Of a DNA stretch of 40,334 nucleotides, positions 12,201 to 22,715 are shown one piece after another. Position 1 is the first letter of the stretch; each line of letters opens with the position of its first letter. The stretch covers positions 239,748 to 280,081 of the forward strand of contig NW_003105607.1 in the NCBI RefSeq assembly GCF_000003605.2, given 5' to 3'. The position numbers and the translations under genes were made by a program. A model generated the notes under the pieces. It was not told where the DNA came from. It did no database searches and saw only the letters and a list, made by a program, of their open reading frames with translations. The stretch comes from Saccoglossus kowalevskii (Eukaryota; Hemichordata; Enteropneusta; Harrimaniidae).

Positions 12201-12210
12201 CACCCGTTAT

Positions 12211-12434
12211 GAACGAGTTAAACTGGTGAGTCCCTTTTGCACCTCCACCCCTAACCCTAACTGTAATCCAACCCCTACCCCCCAGCGCTCTCCAATTCAA
12301 TTGTAAATGCTCCTCCTAAGGACACCTATAGATATCTAGAGGGGGACATGTACAATTTAATTAGAGGGCTGGAGTGAAGGTTAGAGTTAGGGTTAGAAGT
12401 AGGGTGCAAAAGGAATCCTTTTCGGAACGAGTTA
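12211..12434. mobile_element. MITE with 10-bp target duplication, just 3' of receptor 1
   Basis: The direct repeat gaacgagtta at 12211-12220 and 12425-12434 brackets a 204-bp element (12221-12424). Its inverted arms include ccttttgcacc at 12233-12243 with ggtgcaaaagg at 12403-12413, and ctaaccctaact at 12251-12262 with agttagggttag at 12385-12396, both perfect pairs. The paralogous block has a single gaaggagttg at the matching place and no insert, so this is an insertion after duplication. A target duplication of about 10 bp fits Mutator-like elements best. It starts 10 to 20 bases after the stop codon and so probably lies in the 3' UTR. Confidence 0.85.
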
Positions 12435-14211
12435 GTGTATCGGTTTGGAATACGTGCACTATACATTATTTCATATGTACTGGAGAACAAACTGTCATTT
12501 GCCGTGGAATAACATTGGTATTGTCTACAACTGACATGCAAATGAGATAAAATAGTAACTTATAAAGTTGGGTTTTCTTTCTATTTGTTGCATAGCGTGA
12601 ACTGCCGGGGTACCATAGAGAGAGCACTCAAGAACGCGAACAAAGTAATAAAAAAATACTATTGTCGAGAAAAATAGACGCGCAGTCAAGCATAAAAAAC
12701 AAGACAAAAACGTGATGAATTGAGGGTATTTTAAAATGGCTGCTTCCAAGTAAAGTTTAGCACGAGTGTCGGGTGAGTAACTATTTCTAATGTTTATGTT
12801 TTACAAATCGGAGTATGCAAGTAAATATCATTACTAAAGTACACTGCACTGTGTCTATGTCTCCAAATAGTAATATCAAAAACGGTTGGGATTCTAGTTT
12901 CGATGTTCAGAATCTTGATTCACTGCACGGCTTTTGTACTATGTACATTGTGAGTTACATATATTTGTGTGTTGTAATATGTTATATTAGTACATTTAAT
13001 CGAAATTGTCTATTTTGTTTGTGTGTTTTTTTTAATTACTGTACTTTACTTTTTATAAATATAACAATGTACAATACAATGTAAAAAATGAATCGATTAA
13101 ATATGAATAATATTACATATAAATATGTGTGAACAAAAAGCAAACTTGAACTATTCGTTCCTGTCATGACCTTGTTCTTTATCTATTGCAGCTATGAATA
13201 TACATGTATTAAATACATAAATACAGTTACTGAAGTTGTAGATGTACCAGCTTACGTGATATTTCGGAATATCATGATCACGATTGTTTTATTTTGGCAA
13301 GGAAATAAACCGTAAAATAAATGTCTGGTTCCACTCCATATATGACGTTAAGTCTACTGATGATACAGTGTTCTGCACTTCATTAATATGCATAATAGTA
13401 ACTAGTAATTCATGTTCGGATTATGAGTTATGGTGGCGAACAGCATGGCAGAAACAATTGGAAATTCTGATTTAGATGAGCTCTCTAAAGGAGTACGCCA
13501 ATATGACAAAATAAATGAAAGCCGGACCAGTGTTTTAATTTGTGTGGTTATTTTTATCCCACACCGTGCCTTAAAACTGCAGTCAGGTTATTCCATTCCT
13601 GTCTATCCTTAGCCGCCATTTCTGCACTACTCCAGGTTAGGTTCGCTTGGGCAAGTTCTGTGGTAAAGATTCATCAAAACAATAAATTTATAGCTGAATA
13701 CTGTTTAATAGTTATTATTGAACACACCGTGTTCTGTATCAAATATAACTATAAATATAATTACATATTTGAGGAACTAGAGAATATTATATGCAAATTT
13801 GGTGACATTGATATAATTCACTACATATTTGTGTAGGTATGTATCTTATTCACTTTTTCCGATAAACAATTTATTTGATTAAAACTATATACAGATTTAT
13901 TATTATTATTGTTGTATAGAGACTGAAAATACAAAATGAAATGTATTGATTTATTAATTTTTGTACAATACTCCGAATAGCTTTTGTTTGAGAAATACAT
14001 GTACTAATTAAAATGAAACAAATTGTTACTTCAATATTGTGCTACATACGTCATTTTTATCAATACCAATGTAAAGTTTCAGTTTACTTACTGTCATTTA
14101 CAACTTGAGCCTAAATGTGATGAATATATTCAAATTTCAATCCATTTTTTTGCCATACGTGTTGTATGGAAATGTATCGCCATGCAAACTTTGGTGTTGT
14201 CTCAATCTTAC
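12435..14211. other. Non-coding stretch
   Basis: After the receptor 3' flank no gene or repeat is recognised. The sequence is AT-rich with short random open frames. The 3' end of the receptor 1 transcript probably falls early in this stretch, but no poly(A) site could be assigned with confidence. Confidence 0.4.
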
Positions 14212-14400
14212 CTGAGAACTACATATTTCATTTTCATGTTTATGTCCAGCGTGCTTCTCTTGATGAGCTTTCATCGTAGCACACGACTAGGGCTGAAATC
14301 CACACAGTCTACATTCAGGCAACGCCTTTTATTTGTTTGTGAGTTTCACATTATGTTCCGCAATTTTTGTTTCTGAAACTTCCTCATTGCACATGTAGCA
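14212..14400 (-). pseudogene. Decayed C2H2 zinc-finger exon, with splice donor
   Basis: On the minus strand, codons from 14313 down to 14251 read C-x2-C-x12-H-x3-H (CRLCGFQP...MKAHQEKH), the exact C2H2 spacing for zinc coordination. An in-frame TAG at 14287-14289 interrupts the finger. Upstream, 14400 down to about 14341 shows a second finger trace (C-x2-C-x11-H, last histidine replaced by leucine), followed by an in-frame TAA at 14329-14331. After the intact finger the frame runs 13 more codons to a consensus donor, CAG|GTAAGA, at 14212/14211. The two stops suggest a pseudogene, or base errors next to the nearby assembly gap. The parent family is not identified; transcription-factor DNA binding is the usual role. 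Confidence 0.45.
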
Positions 14401-14579
14401 ATGGAGTATATATACATGCGTGTTGCTATGGGTATGCCGTCCCAAACACGTTTTCGTCTTGTACAACTGAATCTGATACAACTTTCAAATTTACAATTGA
14501 AAGTACTTCTTTCTGAATTTACCTCCGTGTTCCCATAGTGTATGTAGTGATGACAGATGTTATGTCCTGTAGTAGACTT

Positions 14580-14629
14580 NNNNNNNNNNNNNNNNNNNNN
14601 NNNNNNNNNNNNNNNNNNNNNNNNNNNNN
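14580..14629. other. Assembly gap (50 N)
   Basis: Exactly 50 unknown bases, a common fixed-size scaffold join. True distance and content here are unknown, and any gene structure crossing it (such as the zinc-finger remnant) cannot be judged. Confidence 0.98.
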
Positions 14630-14862
14630 GAAAATTTCGAAATATAATAAATATTACATGTTACACCAGAAAATGGAAAATCATACATACCATGAATCTG
14701 AACATCGAAACTAGAATCGCAAAAGTTGTTTTATTACTGCTCTGTGTCTTAAAGAATTTTCTACAAAATACATGTTAGAAATAATACGGGGTATTTTGTT
14801 ATTGGTATATACTTGCATATTTTGATTTGTAAAATATAAAGGTAGAAGAAATAGCTACTTAC

Positions 14863-14979
14863 CTTGGAAGCATCCATTAACCAATCATTGGACAGAATCA
14901 CTGCGCTCTCATACAAATGCAGTAAGGTTAAATCTTTAATATTATTTGAGATATGATCATAGCGCGCCGTAATGGGCCT
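14863..14979 (-). other. Candidate minus-strand exon ending in a strong splice donor
   Basis: A 39-codon open stretch on the minus strand ends at AAG|GTAAGT (14863/14862), a near-perfect donor, and begins after an in-frame TAA at 14980-14982. The peptide has a run reading HLYESAVILSNDWLMDASK that is not low complexity but is not recognised. It lies 230 bp upstream, in minus-strand terms, of the gap that separates it from the zinc-finger remnant, so the two could be exons of one gene. No acceptor was settled. Confidence 0.25.
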
Positions 14980-15179
14980 TTAACATTGCGATCATCTGGT
15001 ATTTGGAGTTCAAAAGAGAAGCTTGGGGACAATATCCCAAGTTCCTTCCAAACAATGAGCACACTTGGACATTTGATGATTGCAAACTTATGCAAAACCG
15101 TCAAGTAAGAAGTTACGCTGAAATTGTTGTTTGTAATTTGAGTATCTGCACCATTGTCAAGCTTGTAACCAATTGCAAG

Positions 15180-15925
15180 GCAAATAGGACGTAATTGACC
15201 AACCTGATTTCTCGTAACCGGTCTCAGTACGTGGTTTTCGGCGCCCTGGCATAACACAGAATATCACGGTATTATTCTTGCTATTTGAGCACCGTTAGCT
15301 TTAGATCTATGATTTCATTGTTTTTTCTTCATTTTCATGTCTAAGATGCAAGTACCTACAATCTTTGCAGTATTGACTGTATGGGTAGCGCCCTCTCTGG
15401 TAACTTCGTTACTAACGTTAGGACCTCCATTAAGGTACATGGTCATAGATAAATTGCCGTCGTATGAATAAGTATACTTTCAGAAATAATGAAGCGTTGC
15501 ACTGTGGGATATAGCAACGGAAATTAATATTATGACCGCTTCGCTATGATTGCTTCATATTATGCTTCAAACGTTTCATATAATGCCGAGAACACTCAAT
15601 AATGCCGTGATCGCTTCAAGATGTAGTGACGGCTTTATCTAATCATATGTTTTATTAGACTATGTAGATCTCGCATTATGTAATAAGAAGATCGCGTAAA
15701 GTGATCACATGAAATGATGAGGTGGTTAACTTATATGATAGATAGATGGCATTTTACAATGAGATTTGTTATTATATTAATGTGTAGCGCCGTAGAAGGT
15801 AGTACCAGTCTTGGTATATTATACACTTTACTCTGATCTGATTACCTCATAATCATCGACGTTGCATTATATTATTTTTGGTAATTATTTTACGATCTCA
15901 TGTACATCCATTTAGGTAATTGATT
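15180..15925. repeat. Diverged local duplication, copy A
   Basis: Segments match 17265-17625 in the same order. Examples: accaacctgatttctcgt versus accaatctgatcactcgt; ggcataacacagaatatcac versus gacgtaacacggaatattac; ctacaatctttgcag versus ctacaatctttgtag; gtagcgccctctctggtaac versus atagcgccctcattggtaac; and catccatttaggtaattga versus gtccatttaggtaattga. About 350 bases at roughly 15478-15830 have no counterpart in copy B and look like an insertion or replacement. Minus-strand reading gives weakly conserved peptide (for example TVIF in both copies), so an old coding origin is possible. Confidence 0.55.
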
Positions 15926-16402
15926 ATTTTTACATACAACCACAGACAGCGAATTTGCGTATGACGTATAAAGAATAGATAAACGTATTAAATTGGATAT
16001 GTGCAAAACGTATTTTGTTATCGAGTGTTCAACATAGAACTTGTTGGATGTTAACATAATAACTGCATTCAATGCGGCAAACTATAAACAATTCTTCAAT
16101 GTATATACGAGTCAAAACTTTATGATGATACAGTCTGTTATACTTACAAACGTGTAAACAGTACCCGGGCACTGCAGCTTACACCGTGACGGAAATGCTG
16201 ACACTAATGTTATCATTACTTACATAAAGAAATATGACGAAATCACATACTCCTCTGTATAAACAACATACTGTCTTTCTCGTAACATTATTTGATTGCA
16301 TGTACTGCGATTCACTCGTGGCTTCATTAGTTTAGTAACTGTACTGAGATTATAATTATATTTTTAATTCCGTTTTAATAAAAAGCAGCCTGTCGACTGA
16401 GA

Positions 16403-17183
16403 TAGCTCCGCTGTTAGCAATGCACATTTGAATTAAAGAACAGAAGATATCATTAGAAAATGAACAATATGTATAGTACATTGTATCAAAGCAACGTATC
16501 TTGCTGTTTTCAACAAGAATTCAAAAATATCACTTTTCACCAAAAATGACAAAAATAATCATCAAAATTAAGTAATTGAAGATATCACCACAAAATTAAC
16601 AAGGTCCACATGTAATACCTATATGTGTAATATAAAAGCAATCAGACTTGCGGTTTTTAACAAGAAGTCGAAAATATCACTTTTTACCAAAAATGACAAA
16701 AATATTCACCAAAATTAGAGAATTAAATATATCATTACAAAATGAACAAATCTGAGGAGGTCCACTTGGATTACCTATGTATGTAATATCAAAGCAGTTG
16801 GACTTGCGGTTTTTAACAAGAAGTCGAAAATATCACTTTTTACCCAAAATGACAAAAATATTCACCAAAATTAGAGAATTAAAGATATCATTACAAAATG
16901 AACAAATCTGAGGAGGTCCACGTGTGGTACATGTGTATGTAATATCAAAGCAATTGGACTTGCGTTTTTTAACAAGAAGTCGAAAATATCACTTTTTACC
17001 AAAAATGAACAAATCTAAAATAGGTCTACATAAGGTACATATACACCAATTATCAAAGCATTCAGGCTTGTTGTAGTTTTCAAGAAAAAGTCGAAAAAGT
17101 AAAACGGACACGGACGACGACGGACGACGACGGACAATCACTCATATGATAAGCTCCGCTCGACAAAGTCGACAGCGGAGCTA
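16403..17183. mobile_element. TIR element carrying internal ~150-bp tandem repeats
   Basis: Perfect 12-bp terminal inverted repeats, tagctccgctgt at 16403-16414 and acagcggagcta at 17172-17183. Inside is a direct repeat of about 147 to 156 bp whose units are marked by aacaagaa.tcgaaaatatcac near 16512, 16659, 16815 and 16971; the last unit is internally shortened. The right end has a run of cggacgacga repeats and a small hairpin (agctccgctcgac / gtcgacagcggagct). No transposase is encoded. It splits the duplication between copy A (15180-15925) and copy B (17265-17625). The superfamily is not determined. Confidence 0.7.
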
Positions 17184-17264
17184 AAAAACGTTTTGGTCGG
17201 CTAACTACCAAGTACGAATTTATGTGGGAATTGCTTTTTTCAAGTTGCAATTTCAGTATAATGA

Positions 17265-17625
17265 TGCGCACCTACACCAATCTGATCACTCGTTGCCTGT
17301 TCCAGTGTGTGGGTTGATGGGCCCTGACGTAACACGGAATATTACCGTGCTGTTCATTGCTAATAGCTTTATATCTTCTATGATTTCATGTATTCCTTCG
17401 TTTATATTTCTAGGAAGAAACCATCTACAATCTTTGTAGCATTTACTTCATGAATAGCGCCCTCATTGGTAACTGTAATACGTTCAACTATGAAGATCAT
17501 AGCGTGTAGTTAACCACTCCGATCTCATTTTCTCTTAATCACCGGCGTTGTGTGATTTGTCAGTGGATACATTTCCTCAATTTCACGGTCTAATTGTATG
17601 TCCATTTAGGTAATTGAATTAAAGG
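17265..17625. repeat. Diverged local duplication, copy B
   Basis: This is the partner of 15180-15925. It starts just after the TIR element at 16403-17183. On the minus strand a roughly 50-codon open stretch (about 17440 down to 17285) reads through a peptide containing CRWFLPRNINEGIHEIIED, and the matching frame in copy A is broken. The protein family is not recognised. Confidence 0.5.
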
Positions 17626-17937
17626 CCAATTAAGTACATTAAGGTTTTATTTTTAGAATACGTTCAACAGCATATGTTGTAAAATAATTAAAAAAACGTA
17701 TCAAATGCAAAGATATTTTGCTGACTATATCGCGTCTCAAAGGGCACCCCGAAGTCATATCATATGTGAACTCATGAGCTAAAATGATTTATTTTTAACC
17801 GTGACTGAAGCTGACATACAATTATGTTAACGCCATAGTATTTTTTTGTAAATATGCAAATAAATATCATAAGAAGCCATGACTGTGTCTTTTTGTGGCA
17901 AACTACAAATAATTGTTCGATGCATATACATAATATT

Positions 17938-18127
17938 GTCATCCAAGTGTTTCAAAAATGAGGCACCGTGAAGTTAGGAAGTCTTGAGGTTGACTCAGTG
18001 AAAGATTGAGAGTGATATTTAGCGCGCCTTGTAGTGATTTTAGCGGCCCCGGTAGTGATTGTATCGCCCGCGGTAGAGATTTAGCGCCCCCCGTAAATGT
18101 GCCCCATTTTTGAAATACTTGGACGAC
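17938..18127. mobile_element. MITE with GC-rich internal short repeats
   Basis: Left end gtcatccaagtgtttcaaa (from 17938) and right end tttgaaatacttggacgac (to 18127) are near-perfect inverted repeats extending about 28 bp inward to gaggcac / gtgcccc. ATAT occurs at both outer edges, a possible short target duplication. Between the arms, about 18018-18095, four diverged units of about 22 bp share the form tagcgccccnggtagtgat, much more GC-rich than the surroundings. No protein is encoded. Confidence 0.7.
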
Positions 18128-18587
18128 CATATATACTACTGGGTCAAAACATTCTAAACATAAAAGCTATCGACGTTTAAATAGCACCTAATCAGCTGAA
18201 GTATACGCGTGATATCCTATTAAAGTAGGCCGCACTACCTGACACATCACCTCGAGTTTACACGTGTGATACGATGTAACAAGGATTACATGGGTTAAAT
18301 AGTCGACATATTTGCCGCTAATTGCAGATCAAAATCAAAACAGGGTTTACAAATGGATCGATACAGTGTACATAACCGGAGCAAAAAAAGGTGAAAGGTT
18401 AACAAGGTCAAAGTTTATCACTCACTCGGATGCTCGCTGCAGTAGCTACCAAACTATGTTATGGGTTGCGAACTTTCGGGACTAGTAACATGATATAAAA
18501 TATACGTCACGTGCATGTCAGGTGAATACTGATGGTCCTGTTTGTAGAATTGTCAACACCAATAGCCAACTATATCGTGCGACATTA

Positions 18588-18747
18588 AAGCAAGGGAGTC
18601 GTCCCCTGCGCGTGCGTCAGATGGCCATAGCGTGTCATTGTTTACAAACAAACGTCTACCCGGAAGCCTTGCGTTTTTAGCGTGTGTTTTTATTGTCTTG
18701 CTTGGGACTCAATACCCGCGCGTGAGCAGGTGACGAGCCTCCCGCTT
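18588..18747 (+). mobile_element. TA-flanked MITE family, copy 1
   Basis: A 160-bp element bounded by TA on both sides (18586-18587, 18748-18749), with inverted ends aagcaagggagtcgtc and the reverse complement of gacgagcctcccgctt. It shares an internal core (agatggccatagcgtgtcat, tgtttacaaacaaacgtcta) with the copies at 28850-29014 and 19305-19419. TA flanks and short TIRs fit a Tc1/mariner-type non-autonomous element. Confidence 0.8.
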
Positions 18748-19261
18748 TAGCAGCTTGTCTGCCAAACAACAGCTCAGAAGCAATTTATGTTAGAACGTTT
18801 TCCCGCCAATTTATATCTATCAGAGTATGTTTATATATAGTGTCATGCGATGAATATATATCATATATATATATTGAAATGTCGCGAGACTCTCGAAGAA
18901 TGCACAAAATACTGAATATAAAGTTTGGTTGGGACCGTGGCATAAATCGAGCTTGTTACAAATTGTTTTATACTTTATCCAGGAAAGGGGAGGAAATATA
19001 AAACTAAATCCCCATAGTATTCCATTAAAATGAGTGACAATTTGATTTTGACGGAATGGCGATATTCGTTATAGTGCAACGACCGCAACATGGAATTTAT
19101 GTTTATCATCACCCTATTCTGTCAGATGAGATGAATTGTCAGGTGATTGAAAATGTCGAGGTCGACTTCAATCTGCTAAATGGGGGCAACTGCATTAAAT
19201 ATTGAAAACAATTTAAACCTCGTCAACTCGAGTACTGTGGTTTAATCTGTAATCATGTTTC

Positions 19262-19292
19262 ACCATAGACCTTGTTTTCTAAGGTCTATGGT
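19262..19292. repeat. Perfect 12-bp inverted repeat with 7-nt loop
   Basis: The arms accatagacctt (19262-19273) and aaggtctatggt (19281-19292) are exact reverse complements around gttttct. It lies 12 bases before the TA-flanked MITE copy at 19305. Confidence 0.8.
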
Positions 19293-19304
19293 TTCACACA
19301 ATTA

Positions 19305-19419
19305 AAGCGAGTGCTCATCACCTGCGCACAACACACGCTAAAACGCAAAGGCTCATGGGAAGACGTTTGTTTGTAAACAATGACACACTAAGGCCATCTG
19401 ACGCATGCGCAGATGACTT
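19305..19419 (-). mobile_element. TA-flanked MITE family, copy 3 (inverted, shortened)
   Basis: A 115-bp copy in the opposite orientation to copies 1 and 2, with TA on both sides (19303-19304, 19420-19421). It keeps the core gtttgtaaacaatgacac and the ggccatctgacgc arm but lacks about 45 bases near the other end. It faces copy 1 across 557 bases, forming a large inverted pair. Confidence 0.75.
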
Positions 19420-20671
19420 TATACAAAACAACATGGCCGGCCAAACATTACTGCTAGTATTTACTTTTGACCAGGGATGGTGCCCTCGGAAAAATGATGA
19501 GAATGTGTCGTCAGCGTATTCTTACAGGCTACGTGATACTAATAACAGTCTTGGTTGAAAACGTTCTCAAGTGTGGGGCTGGATCTTGGTAGAGAATACG
19601 ATAAATTAACAACTACAAATACACACAGCACTGAATAAAAACCATAGTAACAAAACGAGATAAATGGAAAAAAAAGATGCTAAATGATTGTGTTGTTACT
19701 TTACTTCTTAGCAGGTATGCTAGACATTCAAGTTCATCAACCGCTAGGAGATGGTTTTACAAAAAATTATATCTTTCTCGCCCTTCACATAGAACACAAT
19801 TGCGAAGGAAATGTTTTCCGATCTCAATTTCCTGTTAGTCACAAACTGGACAGATTCAATCATCATCATTAAAGTTATTATAATTACCCCTTTCAATTTG
19901 AAGGACAAAGTCATTTTCGTCATAGCAACTCATTGGTTGGAATTTTTCAATTGTAGTCAGATATTTGTCATATGCGAAATCTGTTTTATTTTTATCATAT
20001 AATATTTCTGTACTTCAAAGTATTTCAAATGTTTGTTCTGGTTCACGTGTTACTGTTTCGCGGTTTTTGTCGCTCTTATATTTGTATTTTTTCCATACTT
20101 TTTCCATATTCAAATATACAGTAGTTTCTCCCTTTTTGTGTAGATGTATTCCTAGCTAGAATACCTCATAGACTAGTGAAAAATGAGATTTATTATTTAT
20201 CTAATATTTTGTCATATATATATTTGCTTGTTGCTGGGTTACTTAATAATGAATGCTGAAATTGTAGACCCCGTTTCAAAATATTTTGCTCAAAAAGAGA
20301 TTCCATTCTAGATGATTCCATTCCCAAATATTTTGCGACATATCCGCATTATTATAATACCTATCAGATGGAACTATCTCAACTGGGGTACTTAACATGA
20401 CTGACATAATTTGGATAATTCGAACAACGGAACTGAAAAAAGCTCCATGTTTAAACTGGTCCTCAATTTCGCCAGTTAATTTCAATTTGACAAATCGTCT
20501 GCTGTAGTCACTATGAATGCTTCGTGCTCGGATGTTAGCATAATTAAATATTAAATAATATTTCTGTAAATCTCGTTTATCTGAAATTACATAACTAATT
20601 ATGCAATGTGATTAATTCTTCGTGATGGCATTTGATTCAGACAGGGAGCTCCCTGATTTGGTACAGAACAG

Positions 20672-20720
20672 TCGATCATACCATAGAGGTAGTAGGTCCT
20701 ACTACCTTCCATGATCATAC
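20672..20720. repeat. Imperfect inverted repeat around aggtcct
   Basis: The left side cgatcataccatagaggtag and the right side ctaccttccatgatcat pair around agtaggtcctact, giving a stem of about 20 bp with a small bulge. Nothing indicates a terminator or RNA gene. Confidence 0.5.
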
Positions 20721-22515
20721 GTTGTCCAAAATGTAAAGTGGCGCTATAATGTAACGTTATCATGTGACGCCAACAACTGCTGCACGCATACCCCCCCCTC
20801 CCCCTCATATCGAGACGTAAATAGCAAACCAGTCTTCAACTTAGCTGACAATGTTACAGTTTTGTGTTCGGAACAATGTGGCAGTGAGAATAAAACAATG
20901 GGCGTTTAGAGATCGGGGATAGTGGGACTTTGGAGCAAACAAATATTTAATAACCAAAAACTAGAACTGTGACGGACCCCTGTAACTATTGTGGCGTTGA
21001 AATAATTTAGCAAAGACTTCGTTCAGGCAATACACCTCCCTGGCATACACAACAAATCACCCCCCCCCCCCCAAACACAGTAAGTAACACAGTTGGTGAT
21101 TGAAATGTCGTCGTCGTCTTCGTACATTGTCCCACAGATATTCATGTCAGTTGCGACACTTTAGCTGACAACTTGATTGAAATGTTAGACTAGCGTAAAC
21201 GAACCGAGGGGATCCCCGGTGCTTTCAGACCACAAGCTATACCAATACAAGAACCTGTACGTAGCTCGATTCCCCCTCCCCCGCCCACGTTTTTTCACCG
21301 CATACACACACGCCCCTATAGCCATTACAGTGTAACGTTTAGAGCATTGTAGTGTCGTTCACACGATATTCGTCGTATCCTTGTATTTGTTAGATCATGG
21401 ACGCACCACGGACGTACTAATCCATGGTTAGATCTCATACCACTAATAAAGTGCCCGGTGGTCTGAGGTAAGATCTAGTCGTATAAGCTCCGAATATAGA
21501 TCGATACAGCGATTCCTTTTTCTGAATCGATCATAGCTATATTGAGATAAAAGTTGTGTCTTAGATTAGTACTTAAAACAAGCGTATATTTTGTTACCAG
21601 AAACTTCAATCGGTAAACCAATACTAAACTAACCACAACTGTGAATGTCTTTGAGTCGAGCTTTGAGTTGGTATGCTGGCGTAATACGAATAGCAAACAT
21701 TATATCTTGCAACAAACATTATAGTTTGCGTTTGTGTGCACTAGACTAACAGACTACAGACTAACTGCATAATGACCCAATCACTAATCGTAACTCTGTA
21801 ATGCGCGCATCACACAACATCACTCCACAGTGCCTCAATAACACGGTATAACTCCATAGCCCCACAACACAGAATAACTCCACAGTAAGGATTACGGAAT
21901 ATACTTGTACAGGAATTGACATACAGCGCCATACCATACTATTATGTTTTTGACATCTCCAGAGAATCATCAGTGATCCGTCCACCAGTACGAGTATATT
22001 TGCATATTGCTCATTTTATCAAAGAATTGTCTTAGAATTCAATGCCCCCCCCCCTCCAACTTGAAAAAACGAAGTCGGTCCCGGTCCATCTACCAAAACT
22101 TCAATTACAATGAGTAAATGTACAAACTCTCTGTCCCATCTCGTTCCACAATATTCGGACGCTGTGAATGTAACTCACTTCCGGCGACGTTAATTATTTC
22201 TATCCCAATTCCCCTGAGGCCGGAAGTTTGAGATAATTTCATCAAGTTTCCTGGAAACGTCTTTTATAACTTCTGATTCTGCGGATCTCTGTTTTAACAT
22301 TATCCAGTCCACTGAATTCAGTAAGGTGCGTATTTGACCTGTTTTGTTTGAAAAAAAAATGGGTTCAATGTTTTTCGCTTTATTTCCAGATATACAAATC
22401 TTAAGAATAAATCGATCATAATACCCCCAACATGCTCCATCCGCAGTTTGATGGGCGTATCATTGAAACACACATAACGACAGATTTATATGTAAATTAT
22501 GTACACCACTCTACG

Positions 22516-22523
22516 TGACGTCA
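22516..22523. promoter_or_regulatory. CRE palindrome upstream of receptor 2
   Basis: A perfect tgacgtca, 293 bases before the receptor 2 ATG, in the context cgtgacgtcacaa. This is the full CREB/ATF site. Receptor 1 has no such site at the matching place because homology starts only about 100 bases before the ATG, so the two copies may be regulated differently. Two other copies of the octamer in the window (7744 and 29430) are not near genes, so chance occurrence is possible. Confidence 0.35.
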
Positions 22524-22715
22524 CAATGGAAACACCAGACTGAACGAGATCACCGACGGGAACACATTAATAAAAAGACGGAGGCGCAATCGACGATCGT
22601 TGTTACCCGTTCTATCGGAAGTCTTAAAATACCGTGATGAACTTTGCCCGTAAAGGCTTGGCTAGAGGGCTAGACATGCGTCTGTCATTCAGCCTTTATA
22701 TTGCCTGTTTACTGA

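Larger units (their letters stand above)
10941..12478 (+). repeat. Duplicated block, copy 1 (contains receptor 1)
   Basis: Homology with 22716-24045 begins about 100 bases before the ATG (gaaccgtacatactg versus gaaccgtacatgctg). It continues through the shared 5' segment agtctgaacaccgtctccg, the whole coding region and the 3' flank. In this copy the 3' flank is split by the MITE at 12221-12424. Beyond the MITE the match resumes (tggaatacgtgcactatac versus tggagtacgtgcaatatat) before fading near 12478. The block therefore duplicated with little flanking DNA and kept direct orientation. Confidence 0.8.
19422..22715. other. Long non-coding stretch upstream of receptor 2
   Basis: No gene is recognised. 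It contains C-rich tracts at 20791-20803, 21060-21072 and 22045-22054, and the imperfect hairpin at 20672-20720. Confidence 0.45.

Noticed and set aside
12251-12396. Telomere-like ctaaccctaac sequence considered as an interstitial telomere
   Set aside because: Only one to two units per arm, and they form the inverted arms of a MITE with a clear target duplication.
16403-17090. Regular ~150-bp repeats considered as a CRISPR array
   Set aside because: The units are contiguous diverged tandem repeats without unique spacers, inside a TIR element in eukaryotic DNA.
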